64,000 bases of DNA from Bacteroidales bacterium (GTDB lineage: Bacteria > Bacteroidota > Bacteroidia > Bacteroidales > Marinifilaceae): NCBI GenBank assembly GCA_015061245.1, contig SUWY01000001.1, forward strand, positions 1 through 64,000, in the 5' to 3' direction. Below are positions 26,618-36,874 of this stretch, piece after piece. A program made the translations under genes and the position numbers. Numbering within the stretch: position 1 is the stretch's first letter; the number at the start of each line of letters is the position of its first letter. The notes under the pieces were generated by a model, which was not told the origin of the DNA, ran no database searches, and saw only the letters and a program-made list of their open reading frames with translations.

Positions 26618-26881
26618 TTGTTTGTTGAGCAAAAAAGAGGATTGAGAGATTGTCGTTTGGAAAGAATATCTGAGTTGGAGAAAGACGAAAAATTGTTCGA
26701 CTCAGTGGCTCTGATGAATGAGTTGGGGGCCTTGTATTACGCAGAGAATAGAGTACAGGAGTCACTAAATCTCTTTTATCGGGTGCTTAAAAATGATCCG
26801 ACCAATGTATCAGCAAATGGTTATGTGCAGCTGATTCGGGGGGTGTTGGATTTCGTAAACAAAGAGATGTTAAATCCGTAA
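26618..26881 (+). CDS. Small TPR-like hypothetical protein
   Basis: The 87-residue protein has one TPR-like helix pair (ALMNELGALYYAENRVQESLNLFYRVLKNDPTN). The only start in frame is TTG, preceded by an AAGGGGG sequence about ten bases upstream that could act as a ribosome-binding site. It follows the M23 peptidase by 33 bases. Function unknown. Confidence 0.6.
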   Translation: MFVEQKRGLRDCRLERISELEKDEKLFDSVALMNELGALYYAENRVQESLNLFYRVLKNDPTNVSANGYVQLIRGVLDFVNKEMLNP

Positions 26882-26905
26882 AGAATAAAAAATATTAAAA
26901 ACTCT

Positions 26906-26935
26906 TTTGGGTTTCAGGAAAATGCGTTATCTTTG
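26906..26935 (+). promoter_or_regulatory. Promoter of rpsU
   Basis: TTTG (26906-26909) and TATCTTTG (26928-26935) are 18 bases apart and followed by CACGCG. The resulting leader is about 80 bases and AT-rich. Confidence 0.7.
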
Positions 26936-27023
26936 CACGCGATTTTTCCGAAAACAATCATAATGATTGTTCGTAAATGCAAAAATAAATTAAAGTAAAA
27001 TAAAAAAACAAACAAAAGTAACT

Positions 27024-27215
27024 ATGATTATTGTACCTTTGAAAGATGGCGAGAATATCGAGCGCGCCTTGAAGAAGTTTAAAAGAAAGTTTGAGAAAAC
27101 CGGAGTTGTAAAAGAATTGCGTGACCGTCAGGCTTTTACAAAACCTTCAGTTCGTAACAGAGCTGCTCACATTAAGGCTGTGTATCGTCAGGCTATGCAG
27201 ATTTCTGAGGATTAA
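27024..27215 (+). CDS. rpsU: 30S ribosomal protein S21
   Basis: The 63-residue protein is full length, with the S21 pattern IIVPLKDGENIERALKKFKRKFEKTGVVKELRDRQAFTKPSVRNR. It helps 30S initiation. It is monocistronic by its own promoter, although xerC follows on the same strand. Confidence 0.95.
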   Translation: MIIVPLKDGENIERALKKFKRKFEKTGVVKELRDRQAFTKPSVRNRAAHIKAVYRQAMQISED

Positions 27216-27268
27216 AAAATTCCGGAAAAATTATTCAGAAAAATTATAGAAATCTGAAAAAAATCTTC

Positions 27269-27276
27269 TATCTTTA
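27269..27276 (+). promoter_or_regulatory. -7-like box TATCTTTA of the Xer gene
   Basis: One mismatch from TAnnTTTG, 22 bases before the start codon. Confidence 0.5.
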
Positions 27277-27297
27277 TAGTGGCTAAAGAACGCTACG

Positions 27298-28212
27298 ATG
27301 GAGATAGGAGAATTTATCAAATACTTGGAGGATGTTAAGCGTTATTCGCCTAACACCCTCCTTGCTTATAAAAAGGATATTCTTCTTTTTGTCGATTACT
27401 GTAAAGAGACAGAGATGATCGATGATTGGAAATCCGTTACTCCTAAGATGGTGAGGCGTTGGGAGGTGTCAATGATGGCCTCTGAAAAGCCTGTCTCTCC
27501 TAAAACTGTTCGTAGAAGACTTAGTGCCTTAAGTACTTTGTTTGTCTATATGATGCGAAACGGTCAGGTTGATGATAACCCGGTAAAAATGGTAGTCTTG
27601 CCAAAGATTCCAAAGCGGTTACCGGTTTTTGTCTCTCCGGAGCAGATGGATACTCTTCTTGATGGAGATTCATTTATTGAAGAGGAGTTTGCAGTTTTGC
27701 GTGATAAGACCGTTATTCTTATGGCATATATAACCGGAATGCGACGTTCTGAGTTAGTTTCGTTGACATTGTCCGATCTCGATAGGGCGTCAAAGGTTAT
27801 AAGAGTGCATGGAAAGGGAAACAAAGAGCGGATAGTTCCCATGACCGAAGAGTTGTTTGACATATTGAATGAGTATTTGAAGAGTAGAGAAACTTTAGTT
27901 GGTGGTAAGCATCAATATCTTTTTGTTACTGATAAAGGAACTCCGGTATATGACAAGTTTATATATCGTATGGTAGTTCGTTATTTGGGAATGGTTACTA
28001 CTCAAAAGAAGAGAAGTCCTCATGTTTTGAGACACTCATTTGCAACGGCACTATTGAATAATGGGGCATGTATTGAGGCAATCAGAAAGTTGTTGGGGCA
28101 TTCAGATCTTTCGGCTACTCAGGTTTATACTCATACTTCGGTAGAGGGGTTGAAACGAATATATAACCAGGCGCATCCCAGGGCGGAGCAAGGTTCTGAT
28201 GATGTGTCGTAA
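27298..28212 (+). CDS. Tyrosine recombinase XerC/XerD-type
   Basis: This 304-residue site-specific recombinase probably resolves chromosome dimers at dif. The N-terminal SAM-like domain (FIKYLEDVKRYSPNTLLAYKKDI) precedes a catalytic domain with ITGMRRSELVSL (Arg), the lysine in HGKGNKERIVP, HVLRHSFATALLNNG (His and Arg), LGHSDLSATQVYTH with His and the nucleophilic Tyr. It sits in a housekeeping context before hpf and tuf, so it is chromosomal Xer rather than a mobile integrase. Whether it is XerC or XerD cannot be decided here. Confidence 0.9.
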   Translation: MEIGEFIKYLEDVKRYSPNTLLAYKKDILLFVDYCKETEMIDDWKSVTPKMVRRWEVSMMASEKPVSPKTVRRRLSALSTLFVYMMRNGQVDDNPVKMVVLPKIPKRLPVFVSPEQMDTLLDGDSFIEEEFAVLRDKTVILMAYITGMRRSELVSLTLSDLDRASKVIRVHGKGNKERIVPMTEELFDILNEYLKSRETLVGGKHQYLFVTDKGTPVYDKFIYRMVVRYLGMVTTQKKRSPHVLRHSFATALLNNGACIEAIRKLLGHSDLSATQVYTHTSVEGLKRIYNQAHPRAEQGSDDVS

Positions 28213-28231
28213 AATAATAGGAGGATAAGTT

Positions 28232-28528
28232 ATGAACGTAATGATCAATGGAATCGGATTTTCAGTAAATCCTGTTTTGCAAGAGTTTATCACAAAGAAA
28301 TTGTCTAAGCTTGCGAAGTACAATGAAGATCTCCAGTCCGTAACGGTAACCTTGAAATTGGAGAAAGACGATGCGGTTGGAAATAAACTTGCAGAGGTCT
28401 CTCTTAGTGTAAAGGGATGTAACCCAGTATTTGCGAGCAAGAGTTCTCAGAACTTCGAGGATGATATTGATGAGTTGTATGACATTTTAAAGAGACAACT
28501 TATTAAGTTGAAGGAGAAAAATTCTTAA
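28232..28528 (+). CDS. hpf: Ribosome hibernation promoting factor HPF/RaiA family (short form)
   Basis: The 98-residue protein matches the short HPF/YfiA family: FSVNPVLQEFITKKLSKLAKYNEDLQSVTVTLKLEKD, followed by EVSLSVKGCNPVFASKSSQNFEDDIDELYDILKRQL. It binds the 30S subunit and promotes inactive ribosome dimers or blocks the A site. It begins 19 bases after the Xer stop. Confidence 0.88.
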   Translation: MNVMINGIGFSVNPVLQEFITKKLSKLAKYNEDLQSVTVTLKLEKDDAVGNKLAEVSLSVKGCNPVFASKSSQNFEDDIDELYDILKRQLIKLKEKNS

Positions 28529-28563
28529 ATTTCAGAGAAAGTTGATTTTTTCTCTAAAAATAT

Positions 28564-28594
28564 TTTGGCGTGTAAAAATTAATATCTAAATTTG
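28564..28594 (+). promoter_or_regulatory. Promoter of the tuf operon
   Basis: TTTG (28564-28567) and TAAATTTG (28587-28594) are 19 bases apart and followed by CACGC. The leader of about 90 bases contains a CACGCGAAAGAGATTCTCTTCGCGTG inverted repeat. Confidence 0.75.
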
Positions 28595-28693
28595 CACGCT
28601 CAATTAGCGAAACTCACGCGAAAGAGATTCTCTTCGCGTGATGTTTTATGAAAATTGAAATTGTTTAATAAAAAAATAAAAAAGAGTTCGATT

Positions 28694-29881
28694 ATGGCAA
28701 AAGAAAAGTTTGACAAGTCAAAACCGCACGTAAACATCGGTACCATCGGTCACGTTGACCACGGTAAAACTACTTTGACTGCAGCTATTACAACAGTATT
28801 GGCTAAAAGAGGTCTTTCAGAGTTGCGTTCATTCGATTCTATCGATAACGCTCCAGAGGAGAAAGAGCGTGGTATTACAATTAACACCTCTCACGTTGAG
28901 TATCAGACAGCAACTCGTCACTATGCTCACGTTGACTGTCCTGGTCACGCTGACTATGTAAAGAACATGGTTACTGGTGCTGCTCAGATGGATGGTGCTA
29001 TCATCGTATGTGCTGCTACTGATGGTCCTATGCCTCAGACTCGTGAGCACATCTTGTTGGCTCGTCAGGTAAACGTACCAAGATTGGTTGTTTTCATGAA
29101 CAAGGTTGATATGGTTGACGATCCAGAGATGTTGGAGTTGGTTGAGATGGAGATGCGTGAGCTTTTGAGCTTCAACGGTTTCGACGGTGACAATACTCCA
29201 GTTATTAAGGGTTCTGCTCTTGGTGCTTTGAATGGAGAGGCTAAGTGGGAGGACACTGTAATGGAGTTGATGGATGCTGTTGATTCATGGATTGAGTTGC
29301 CAGCTCGTGATATTGATAAGCCTTTCTTGATGCCAGTTGAGGATATCTTCTCTATTACCGGTCGTGGAACTGTTGCTACTGGTCGTATCGAGACTGGAGT
29401 TATCCATGTTGGTGATGAGATGGAGATCATCGGTCTTGGTGCAGATGGTAAGAAGACTGTTTGTACAGGAGTTGAGATGTTCCGTAAGCTTCTTGATGAG
29501 GGTGAGGCTGGTGATAACGTTGGTTTGTTGCTTCGTGGTATTGATAAGACAGAGATTAAGCGTGGTATGGTATTGGCTAAGCCAGGTTCTGTTAAGCCAC
29601 ACGATAAGTTCAAGGCTGAGGTTTATATCTTGAAGAAAGAGGAGGGTGGACGTCACACACCATTCCACAACCACTATCGTCCTCAGTTCTATCTACGTAC
29701 AATGGACGTTACCGGAGAGATTTCTCTTCCAGAGGGAGTTGAGATGGTAATGCCTGGTGATAACGTAACAATTATCGTTCAGTTGTTGAGCCCAGTTGCT
29801 TGCTCTGAGGGTCTACGTTTCGCTATCCGTGAGGGAGGTCGTACAGTAGGTGCTGGACAGATCACAGAGATTCTTGACTAA
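28694..29881 (+). CDS. tuf: Elongation factor Tu
   Basis: EF-Tu is the GTPase that brings aminoacyl-tRNA to the ribosome. The track ORF starts 13 codons early; the ATG giving [27 protein letters not shown] matches all EF-Tu proteins. G motifs: [28 protein letters not shown] and GSALGA. Domains 2 and 3 are complete (395 residues). Codon use is strongly biased to preferred codons. Confidence 0.98.
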   Translation: MAKEKFDKSKPHVNIGTIGHVDHGKTTLTAAITTVLAKRGLSELRSFDSIDNAPEEKERGITINTSHVEYQTATRHYAHVDCPGHADYVKNMVTGAAQMDGAIIVCAATDGPMPQTREHILLARQVNVPRLVVFMNKVDMVDDPEMLELVEMEMRELLSFNGFDGDNTPVIKGSALGALNGEAKWEDTVMELMDAVDSWIELPARDIDKPFLMPVEDIFSITGRGTVATGRIETGVIHVGDEMEIIGLGADGKKTVCTGVEMFRKLLDEGEAGDNVGLLLRGIDKTEIKRGMVLAKPGSVKPHDKFKAEVYILKKEEGGRHTPFHNHYRPQFYLRTMDVTGEISLPEGVEMVMPGDNVTIIVQLLSPVACSEGLRFAIREGGRTVGAGQITEILD

Positions 29882-29899
29882 TAACTAGTTATAGAAAAG

Positions 29900-29924
29900 T
29901 AGGTCATTGCTTGACAATGACCTA
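29900..29924 (+). other. Perfect hairpin between tuf and tRNA-Trp
   Basis: TAGGTCATTG and CAATGACCTA form a ten-base perfect stem with a five-base loop. There is no T-run after it, so it is more likely a processing or mRNA-protecting hairpin than a full terminator. Confidence 0.6.
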
Positions 29925-29930
29925 CACAAT

Positions 29931-30003
29931 ACGGGTGTAGCTCAGTCGGTAGAGCACTGGTCTCCAAAACCAGGTGTCGGGAGTTCGAGCCTCTCCACCC
30001 GTG
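29931..30003 (+). tRNA. tRNA-Trp (CCA)
   Basis: The 73-base cloverleaf has acceptor ACGGGTG/CACCCGT, D arm GCTCAGTCGGTAGAGC, anticodon stem-loop CTGGTCTCCAAAACCAG with CCA, and T arm GGGAGTTCGAGCCTCTCC. CCA is not encoded. Position between tuf and secE is typical for the phylum. Confidence 0.96.
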
Positions 30004-30026
30004 CTAAATAAAAAGAGATCACTTAT

Positions 30027-30215
30027 ATGAATATAAAGGGATATTTTAGTAGTGTGTACAACGAGTTGGTTAATAAAGTAACATGGCCAACCTGGAGTCA
30101 ACTCCAAAATACCGCGTCAATAGTTATGATTGCTTCCGTCATTATTGCGTTAGGTATATTTGCAATGGACTTTGTCTTCAGACATGTAATGGACGTTGTG
30201 TACAGTATTTTATAA
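30027..30215 (+). CDS. secE: Preprotein translocase subunit SecE
   Basis: This 62-residue single-span protein has the SecE pattern SVYNELVNKVTWPTWSQLQNTASIVMIASVIIALGIFAMDFVF. It clamps SecY in the translocon. It is the minimal one-helix form and lies between tRNA-Trp and nusG as usual. Confidence 0.93.
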   Translation: MNIKGYFSSVYNELVNKVTWPTWSQLQNTASIVMIASVIIALGIFAMDFVFRHVMDVVYSIL

Positions 30216-30236
30216 TTATAATCTTGTTAGAAAGAG

Positions 30237-30791
30237 ATGGCAGAAATTGTAAAAAAGTGGTATGTTCTTCGCGTGATTGGAGGTAAAGAAAAGAAGGCGA
30301 AAGAGCTTATCGAAAGTGAAATTGCCAGCGCCGGATACCAAGATTATGTTTCGCAAGTATTAATTCCTACCGAAAAGGTTTATCAAGTACGTAATGGAAA
30401 GAAAGTGGCTACAGAGCGTAATTTCTTTCCTGGTTATGTTTTGATTGAGGCTGCCTTAGTTGGTGAAATTCCTCACATGCTTCGTAATGTTACGAACGTG
30501 ATTGGCTTCCTGGGGGATACTAAAGGGGGTGACCCTGTTGCTATGCGTCAAGCTGAAGTTAACAGAATCCTTGGTAGAGTTGATCAAATTGCAGAACAAC
30601 CGGAGGAGGTTTCTATGCCTTACTTCGTGGGCGACACCGTTAAGGTTACAGACGGGCCGTTCAATGGGTTTACCGGCACAATTGAGGAGGTTAACGCTGA
30701 GCGTAAGAGATTAAAAGTAATTGTTAAGGTCTTCGGTCGCGGAACATCTCTTGAGTTGAGTTTTATGCAGGTAACAAAAGAACAAATTTAA
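30237..30791 (+). CDS. nusG: Transcription termination/antitermination factor NusG
   Basis: The 184-residue protein has the NGN domain (KWYVLRVIGGKEKKAKELIESEI, FFPGYVLIEA) and a C-terminal KOW domain (FVGDTVKVTDGPFNGFTGTIEEVNAERKRLKVIVKVFGR). It binds RNA polymerase and links transcription with translation or Rho. It is full length. Confidence 0.96.
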   Translation: MAEIVKKWYVLRVIGGKEKKAKELIESEIASAGYQDYVSQVLIPTEKVYQVRNGKKVATERNFFPGYVLIEAALVGEIPHMLRNVTNVIGFLGDTKGGDPVAMRQAEVNRILGRVDQIAEQPEEVSMPYFVGDTVKVTDGPFNGFTGTIEEVNAERKRLKVIVKVFGRGTSLELSFMQVTKEQI

Positions 30792-30808
30792 AATTAGTAA
30801 TTTAAGAC

Positions 30809-31246
30809 ATGGCAAAAGTAGTTGAGGCGCTTATCAAGCTACAGATTAAGGCAGGAGCAGCAAATCCTTCTCCTCCAGTAGGTCCAGCGTTGGGTTCTAA
30901 GGGAGTCAACATTATGGATTTCTGTAAGCAATTTAATGCCAGAACACAGGATATGGCTGGAAAGATTATCCCAGTTATTATTCAGGTTTATGGAGATAAG
31001 TCGTTTGATTTCATCACGAAACAGCCCCCTGTGGCTATCCAACTTCTTGAGACTGCAAAGGTAAAATCAGGTTCTGCGCAGCCTAACCGTAACAAAGTAG
31101 GTACAGTAACTTGGGATCAAGTTAAGACTATCGCAGAGAGCAAAATGCCTGATTTGAATGCATTCGAAATTGAGAAGGCTATGAGCATGGTGGCTGGTAC
31201 AGCCAGAAGTATGGGTATCGCTGTTAGTGGCGACAAACCTTTTTAA
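30809..31246 (+). CDS. rplK: 50S ribosomal protein L11
   Basis: The 145-residue protein has the L11 N-terminal block [37 protein letters not shown] and the RNA-binding C-terminal [33 protein letters not shown]. It is part of the GTPase-associated centre and 17 bases after nusG. Confidence 0.97.
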   Translation: MAKVVEALIKLQIKAGAANPSPPVGPALGSKGVNIMDFCKQFNARTQDMAGKIIPVIIQVYGDKSFDFITKQPPVAIQLLETAKVKSGSAQPNRNKVGTVTWDQVKTIAESKMPDLNAFEIEKAMSMVAGTARSMGIAVSGDKPF

Positions 31247-31270
31247 TGAATTTGTAATACTTCAAACGTA

Positions 31271-31966
31271 ATGAGCAAACTGACAAAAAATAAAAAAGCA
31301 GCTTTAGAGAAAATCGAGAATGGTAAGGTATATACCATTGACGAGGCAGCTAGCTTAGTGAAGGAAATCACTTTTACTAAGTTCGATGCGTCAGTTGACA
31401 TGGACGTTCGTCTAAATGTAGACCCACGTAAAGCTAACCAGATGGTACGTGGAGTTTGTACATTGCCTCATGGAACCGGAAAAGAGGTTAAGGTTTTGGT
31501 TCTATGTACTCCAGATAAAGAGGAGGAGGCTAAGGCAGCAGGAGCTGACTATGTAGGATTGGATGAGTATATTGATAAGTTGAAATCAGGATGGACTGAT
31601 GTTGATATTATCATTACACTTCCTTCATGCATGGGTAAGATCGGAGCTTTGGGACGAATTTTGGGTCCACGTGGATTGATGCCGAACCCTAAGAGCGGTA
31701 CTGTAACCGTAGAGGTTGGAAAGGCCGTAACTGAGGTTAAGCAAGGTAAAATCGATTTCAAGGTTGACAAATTCGGAATTGTCCACACTTCAATAGGTAA
31801 GGTAAACTTTACCCCAGAGCAGATTAAGGATAACGCACGTGAGTTTATGAGCGTTATTCAGAAGTTGAAACCATCTGCTGCTAAGGGTACTTACATTCAG
31901 AGTGTGTTCCTCTCAAGTACAATGAGTCCGGGTATTAAACTTGACCTTAGATCATTACTTGATTAA
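31271..31966 (+). CDS. rplA: 50S ribosomal protein L1
   Basis: The 231-residue protein has the L1 stalk signature [26 protein letters not shown] and an N-terminal [25 protein letters not shown]. In other bacteria L1 represses its own operon; no L1-binding mimic was identified here. Confidence 0.97.
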   Translation: MSKLTKNKKAALEKIENGKVYTIDEAASLVKEITFTKFDASVDMDVRLNVDPRKANQMVRGVCTLPHGTGKEVKVLVLCTPDKEEEAKAAGADYVGLDEYIDKLKSGWTDVDIIITLPSCMGKIGALGRILGPRGLMPNPKSGTVTVEVGKAVTEVKQGKIDFKVDKFGIVHTSIGKVNFTPEQIKDNAREFMSVIQKLKPSAAKGTYIQSVFLSSTMSPGIKLDLRSLLD

Positions 31967-31995
31967 TTGTTAAACTGATTAAGGATCATTGTAAC

Positions 31996-32514
31996 ATGAA
32001 AAAGGAAGATAAGAAAGTTATCATAGATTCCTTAACCGAGGCGGTAAAGGCTTATAAGCATCTTTATGTGAGCGATATCTCAGGTTTGGATGCAGCCGAT
32101 ACTCAGGCTTTGCGTAAGGCTTGTTTCAATGCCGGAATCAAATTGATTCAGGTTAAGAACACCTTGTTGCAGGTTGCTTTGAAAGGTATTAGCGAGGAGT
32201 ACAATGAGTTGAGTAGCTCATTGAAGGGATCAAGCGCTATTATGTTGTCTGATACAGGTAACGCTCCTGCTAAATTGATCAAAGAGTTCCGCAAAAAGCA
32301 CGATAAGCCAGAGTTGAAAGCAGCTTACGTTGAGGAGTGCACATATGTTGGCGAGAACCAACTTGATACTCTTGTTAGCATTAAGTCTAAGGAGGAGTTG
32401 CTTGGCGACATTGTTCTATTGCTTCAATCACCAATGCAGAAATTGGTATCTGCTTTGGAGTCGGGCAAAAATACAATTTGCGGCGAGCTTAAGACTCTTG
32501 AGGAGAGAGGTTAA
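31996..32514 (+). CDS. rplJ: 50S ribosomal protein L10
   Basis: The 172-residue protein forms the base of the L12 stalk. The N-terminal domain has VSDISGLDAADTQALRKACFNAGIKLIQVKNTLL, and the C-terminal helix binds L7/L12. The gap after rplA is only 29 bases, too short for the long L10 leader of other phyla. Confidence 0.95.
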   Translation: MKKEDKKVIIDSLTEAVKAYKHLYVSDISGLDAADTQALRKACFNAGIKLIQVKNTLLQVALKGISEEYNELSSSLKGSSAIMLSDTGNAPAKLIKEFRKKHDKPELKAAYVEECTYVGENQLDTLVSIKSKEELLGDIVLLLQSPMQKLVSALESGKNTICGELKTLEERG

Positions 32515-32583
32515 TTCTCTCTTCGCAGAGCAAAATTTAATAAAACAAATTAGTTAGAAAAACACTTAAAAAATTTATAAGTC

Positions 32584-32958
32584 ATGGCAGATTTGAAAAA
32601 ACTTGCAGAGGAATTGGTAAACTTGACCGTTAAGGACGTAAAAGAGTTGGCTGATATTTTGAAAGAGGAGTACGGAATTGAGCCTGCAGCTGCTGCTGCA
32701 GTAGCTGTTGCAGCTCCTGCTGCTGCTGGAGAGGCAGCTGCTGAGCAGACAGAGTTCGACGTTATCTTGAAGTCAGCTGGTGCAGCTAAGTTGGCTGTTG
32801 TAAAGGCTGTTAAAGAGGCTACAGGTCTTGGCTTGAAAGAGGCTAAAGAGATCGTAGACGGAGCTCCTAAGACCGTTAAAGAGAAGGTTTCTAAGGAGGA
32901 GGCTAACCAATTGAAGGCTCAGTTGGAGGAGGCTGGAGCTGAGGTTGAGTTGAAGTAA
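32584..32958 (+). CDS. rplL: 50S ribosomal protein L7/L12
   Basis: The 124-residue stalk protein has an N-terminal dimerisation helix, an alanine-rich hinge ([23 protein letters not shown]) and a C-terminal factor-binding domain [53 protein letters not shown] hairpin follows before rpoB. Confidence 0.97.
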   Translation: MADLKKLAEELVNLTVKDVKELADILKEEYGIEPAAAAAVAVAAPAAAGEAAAEQTEFDVILKSAGAAKLAVVKAVKEATGLGLKEAKEIVDGAPKTVKEKVSKEEANQLKAQLEEAGAEVELK

Positions 32959-32980
32959 ACATAGACCAATAGGTTTCTAA

Positions 32981-33014
32981 GGTTTAGCGTCTAAAATGAC
33001 GCTAAACCCTTTTG
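32981..33014 (+). terminator. Hairpin/attenuator between rplL and rpoB
   Basis: GGTTTAGCGTC and GACGCTAAACC pair perfectly over 11 bp with a six-base loop, followed by CTTTTGT. A partial terminator here would lower polymerase expression relative to L12. Alternatively it is an RNase processing site, as found at this junction in other bacteria. Confidence 0.7.
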
Positions 33015-33048
33015 TCGTTTAAATGTTTAGGTTCCAAAATAATATTAG

Positions 33049-36000
33049 ATGTCTTCCAATAATTCAAATAAGAGAATAAGTTTTGCACGTTCCAAGAGTC
33101 AGTTGGAGTACCCTGATTTTCTTGAGGTGCAATTAAAGTCATTCAAGGACTTTTTCCAGTTAGGCACATCGCCTGAGAATCGAAAGAATGAGGGCCTTTA
33201 CACTGTTTTCAAAGAGAATTTTCCTATTACCGACACCCGTAATAATTTCGTGTTGGAGTTTCTAGACTATTTTGTTGATCCACCTCGTTACACAATTCAG
33301 GAGTGTATTGAGCAGGGATTGACTTATGGTGCGCCATTGAAGGCAAAATTGAAACTTTACTGTACAGATCCAGATCACGAGGATTTTGCTACAGTTGTTG
33401 AGGATGTCTTTTTGGGCAATGTACCTTACATGACTCCCAAGGGCACATTTGTGATTAATGGAGCAGAGCGTGTTATTGTAACACAGTTGCACCGTTCTCC
33501 AGGAGTGTTCTTCGGCCAGAGCCTTCACGCTAATGGTACTAAGTTGTATTCAGCGAGAATCATTCCTTTCAAGGGTTCATGGATAGAGTTTGCGACAGAC
33601 ATCAACAACGTGATGTACGCATACATCGACCGTAAGAAGAAATTACCTGTAACTACATTGTTGCGTGCAATTGGTTATGAGACCGATAAAGAGATTCTTG
33701 AAATTTTCGGATTGGCAGATGAGGTAAATGTATCTAAGTCTGGTTTGAAGAAGCTTATCGGTCGCCGTTTGGCAGCCAGAGTTCTTAAGACTTGGGTAGA
33801 GGATTTCGTTGATGAGGATACCGGTGAGGTTGTATCAATTGAGAGAAACGAGGTTGTTGTAGAGCGTGAGTCTGTTCTTGATTCAGAGAGCGTAGAGGCT
33901 ATCTTGGAGTCAGGAGCTAAGACCATTTTATTGCATAAAGAGCAGCAGAATCTTGCAGATTATGCTATCATATATAACACACTCCAGAAGGATCCATGTA
34001 ATTCCGAGAAGGAGGCTGTGGTATTTATCTATAGACAGTTACGTAGTTCAGATCCACCCGATGAGGCAACAGCTCGCGATGTAATTGAGAAGTTGTTCTT
34101 CTCTGACAAGCGTTACGATTTGGGTGATGTTGGTCGTTATAAGTTGAACAATAAGTTGAATCTTTCAACCGATCCTTCAACTCGCGTTTTGACCAAGGAG
34201 GATATTATCGAGATTATCAAGCATTTGATCAGTTTGTTGAATGCTCGTGCAGATGTCGATGATATTGACCACTTGAGTAACCGTCGTGTACGTACTGTAG
34301 GAGAGCAGTTGTATAATCAGTTCGGAATTGGTTTGGCTCGTATGGCCAGAACAATTCGTGAGAGAATGAACGTTCGCGATAATGAGGTATTTACTCCGGT
34401 AGATTTGATTAATTCAAAGATACTTGGTTCTGTAATCAACTCATTCTTCGGAACTAATGCACTTTCTCAATTTATGGATCAGACCAACCCATTGGCTGAG
34501 ATTACTCACAAACGTCGTATGTCAGCTTTGGGACCTGGAGGATTGTCACGTGATAGAGCCGGTTTCGAGGTTCGAGACGTACACTATACTCACTATGGAC
34601 GTTTGTGTCCAATTGAGACTCCTGAGGGTCCAAACATCGGTTTGATCTCATCTTTGTGTGTATATGCAAAGATTAATAACCTAGGATTCATTGAGACTCC
34701 ATATCGTAAGGTAGTTAACGGAGTTGTTGATTTGGACAACTCTAACATTAAATATATGTCTGCCGAGGACGAGGAGGGTAAGATTATTGCACAGGCAAGC
34801 GGTGCTCGTCTTGATGAGAATGGTAAATTCTTGGATAGTAGAGTAAAAGCTCGTTTGGACGCAGATTTCCCTGTAGTTGAGCCAGAGGCAGTAGAGTTGA
34901 TGGACGTTGCTCCTAACCAGATTTCATCAATCGCAGCGTCATTGATTCCATTCCTTGAGCACGATGATGCTAACCGTGCATTGATGGGATCTAACATGAT
35001 GCGTCAGGCAGTTCCTATTATTCAGCCACAAGCTCCAATTGTTGGAACCGGTTTGGAGGCTTGTCTTGTAAAGGATTCTCGCACTCAGATTGTTGCAGAG
35101 GGTAATGGAGTTGTAAGCGCTGTTGACGGACACCATATTGTAATTCGTTACGATATGACCGATGATGAGCGTTACGTAAGCTTCGACGGAGATAGCAAGG
35201 AGTACATCTTGCCTAAGTATCAAAGAACAAACCAGAGTACAACAATTACTCTTAAGCCTATTGTAAGAAAGGGCGATAGAGTAGTTGAGGGACAGATTCT
35301 TACAGAGGGTTACTCTTCAGAGAAAGGAGAGTTGGCTCTTGGACGTAACCTTAAGGTTGCATACATGCCTTGGAAGGGATACAACTACGAGGATGCTATT
35401 GTAATCTCGGAGAACATTGTAAGAAATGACCTATTTACATCTGTTCACGTTGATGAGTACTCATTGGAGGTTCGCGAGACTAAGCGTGGAATGGAGGAGT
35501 TGACCTCTGATATTCCTAACGTAAGCGAGGATGCAACTAAGAACCTTGACGAGAATGGTATTATCAGAGTTGGTGCAAGAATTAATCCTGGTGATATCAT
35601 GATTGGAAAGATTACTCCTAAGGGAGAGTCTGATCCAAGTCCGGAGGAGAAGTTGTTGCGCGCAATCTTCGGAGATAAGGCCGGTGATGTAAAAGATGCT
35701 TCGCTTAAGGCGAGCCCATCTTTGAGTGGAGTTATTGTGGACACTAAGTTGTTCCAGAGAGTAATTTCAGATCGTAAGGCTAAGGCTCAGGCTAAGATTG
35801 TATTGGCCGAGATTGACGAGCAGTTTAACCGCACTGTTAGCGAGTTGAACTCTGTTCTTGTTGAGAAGTTGTTTAACTTGGTGAATGGAAAGACATCACA
35901 GGGAGTTAAGAACTTCTTGAACGAGGATATCATTCCAAAGGGAGTTAAATTTACATTGAAGACTCTTCAGGGAATGAATATGCTTGAGGTTAATCCTAAT

Positions 36001-36864
36001 AAGTGGACAACCGATAAGCAGAAGAACGATATGATACGCGATTTGCTCCGTAACTATTTGGCTAAGTACAAAGAGTTTGAGGGTCAGATGAAGCGTAAGA
36101 AATATAATGCTACTGTAGGTGATGAGCTTCCAAACGGAATCATCAAGATGGCTAAGGTTTATGTTGCTAAGCGTCGTAAACTTCAGATTGGTGATAAGAT
36201 GGCGGGACGTCACGGAAACAAGGGTATTGTTTCACGTGTAGTTAGAGTTGAGGATATGCCATTCCTTGCCGATGGAACACCTGTTGATATTGTATTGAAC
36301 CCATTGGGAGTACCGAGCCGTATGAACTTGGGACAGGTATTCGAGGCTGTTCTTGGTTGGGCTGGTAAGGAGTTGGGAATGAAGTTTGCTACTCCTATCT
36401 TCGATGGTGCTACTCTTGACGATATCAATGCATTGACAGACCAGGCTGGAATTCCAAGATGTGGTGCTACATATCTATATGACGGAGGTACCGGAAATAG
36501 ATTTGATCAGCCGGCAACAGTAGGAGTTACCTATATGTTGAAACTTGGTCACATGGTTGATGACAAGATGCACGCTCGTTCTATTGGACCATACTCATTG
36601 ATTACTCAGCAGCCATTGGGAGGTAAGGCCCAATTTGGAGGTCAGCGTTTTGGAGAGATGGAGGTTTGGGCACTTGAGGCATTCGGTGCTTCTCACATCC
36701 TACAAGAGATCTTGACTGTTAAGTCTGATGATGTTAACGGTAGAACAAAGACCTACGAGCACATTGTTAAGGGAGAACCACTTCCAACTCCGGGATTGCC
36801 GGAATCGTTCAACGTATTGTTGCATGAGTTGATGGGATTGGGATTAAATGTAAAATTGATTTGA
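33049..36864 (+). CDS. rpoB: DNA-directed RNA polymerase subunit beta
   Basis: The 1271-residue beta subunit is full length. The rifampicin region reads [33 protein letters not shown], with the usual D, H and S residues, so no classical resistance substitution is visible. Other marks are [17 protein letters not shown], the switch-region [15 protein letters not shown] and the C-terminal [27 protein letters not shown]. It starts 90 bases after rplL, past the hairpin. Confidence 0.98.
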   Translation: MSSNNSNKRISFARSKSQLEYPDFLEVQLKSFKDFFQLGTSPENRKNEGLYTVFKENFPITDTRNNFVLEFLDYFVDPPRYTIQECIEQGLTYGAPLKAKLKLYCTDPDHEDFATVVEDVFLGNVPYMTPKGTFVINGAERVIVTQLHRSPGVFFGQSLHANGTKLYSARIIPFKGSWIEFATDINNVMYAYIDRKKKLPVTTLLRAIGYETDKEILEIFGLADEVNVSKSGLKKLIGRRLAARVLKTWVEDFVDEDTGEVVSIERNEVVVERESVLDSESVEAILESGAKTILLHKEQQNLADYAIIYNTLQKDPCNSEKEAVVFIYRQLRSSDPPDEATARDVIEKLFFSDKRYDLGDVGRYKLNNKLNLSTDPSTRVLTKEDIIEIIKHLISLLNARADVDDIDHLSNRRVRTVGEQLYNQFGIGLARMARTIRERMNVRDNEVFTPVDLINSKILGSVINSFFGTNALSQFMDQTNPLAEITHKRRMSALGPGGLSRDRAGFEVRDVHYTHYGRLCPIETPEGPNIGLISSLCVYAKINNLGFIETPYRKVVNGVVDLDNSNIKYMSAEDEEGKIIAQASGARLDENGKFLDSRVKARLDADFPVVEPEAVELMDVAPNQISSIAASLIPFLEHDDANRALMGSNMMRQAVPIIQPQAPIVGTGLEACLVKDSRTQIVAEGNGVVSAVDGHHIVIRYDMTDDERYVSFDGDSKEYILPKYQRTNQSTTITLKPIVRKGDRVVEGQILTEGYSSEKGELALGRNLKVAYMPWKGYNYEDAIVISENIVRNDLFTSVHVDEYSLEVRETKRGMEELTSDIPNVSEDATKNLDENGIIRVGARINPGDIMIGKITPKGESDPSPEEKLLRAIFGDKAGDVKDASLKASPSLSGVIVDTKLFQRVISDRKAKAQAKIVLAEIDEQFNRTVSELNSVLVEKLFNLVNGKTSQGVKNFLNEDIIPKGVKFTLKTLQGMNMLEVNPNKWTTDKQKNDMIRDLLRNYLAKYKEFEGQMKRKKYNATVGDELPNGIIKMAKVYVAKRRKLQIGDKMAGRHGNKGIVSRVVRVEDMPFLADGTPVDIVLNPLGVPSRMNLGQVFEAVLGWAGKELGMKFATPIFDGATLDDINALTDQAGIPRCGATYLYDGGTGNRFDQPATVGVTYMLKLGHMVDDKMHARSIGPYSLITQQPLGGKAQFGGQRFGEMEVWALEAFGASHILQEILTVKSDDVNGRTKTYEHIVKGEPLPTPGLPESFNVLLHELMGLGLNVKLI

Positions 36865-36874
36865 TAATTACAAT

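Noticed and set aside
27298-28212. Mobile-element integrase
   Set aside because: The tyrosine recombinase sits among rpsU, hpf and tuf, with no attachment repeats, tRNA-end duplication or cargo; it is best read as chromosomal Xer.
29065-29613. Minus-strand ORF of 182 residues opposite tuf
   Set aside because: Long antisense ORFs are common opposite highly biased genes such as tuf; the Ser/Ile/Pro-rich product has no recognisable domain.
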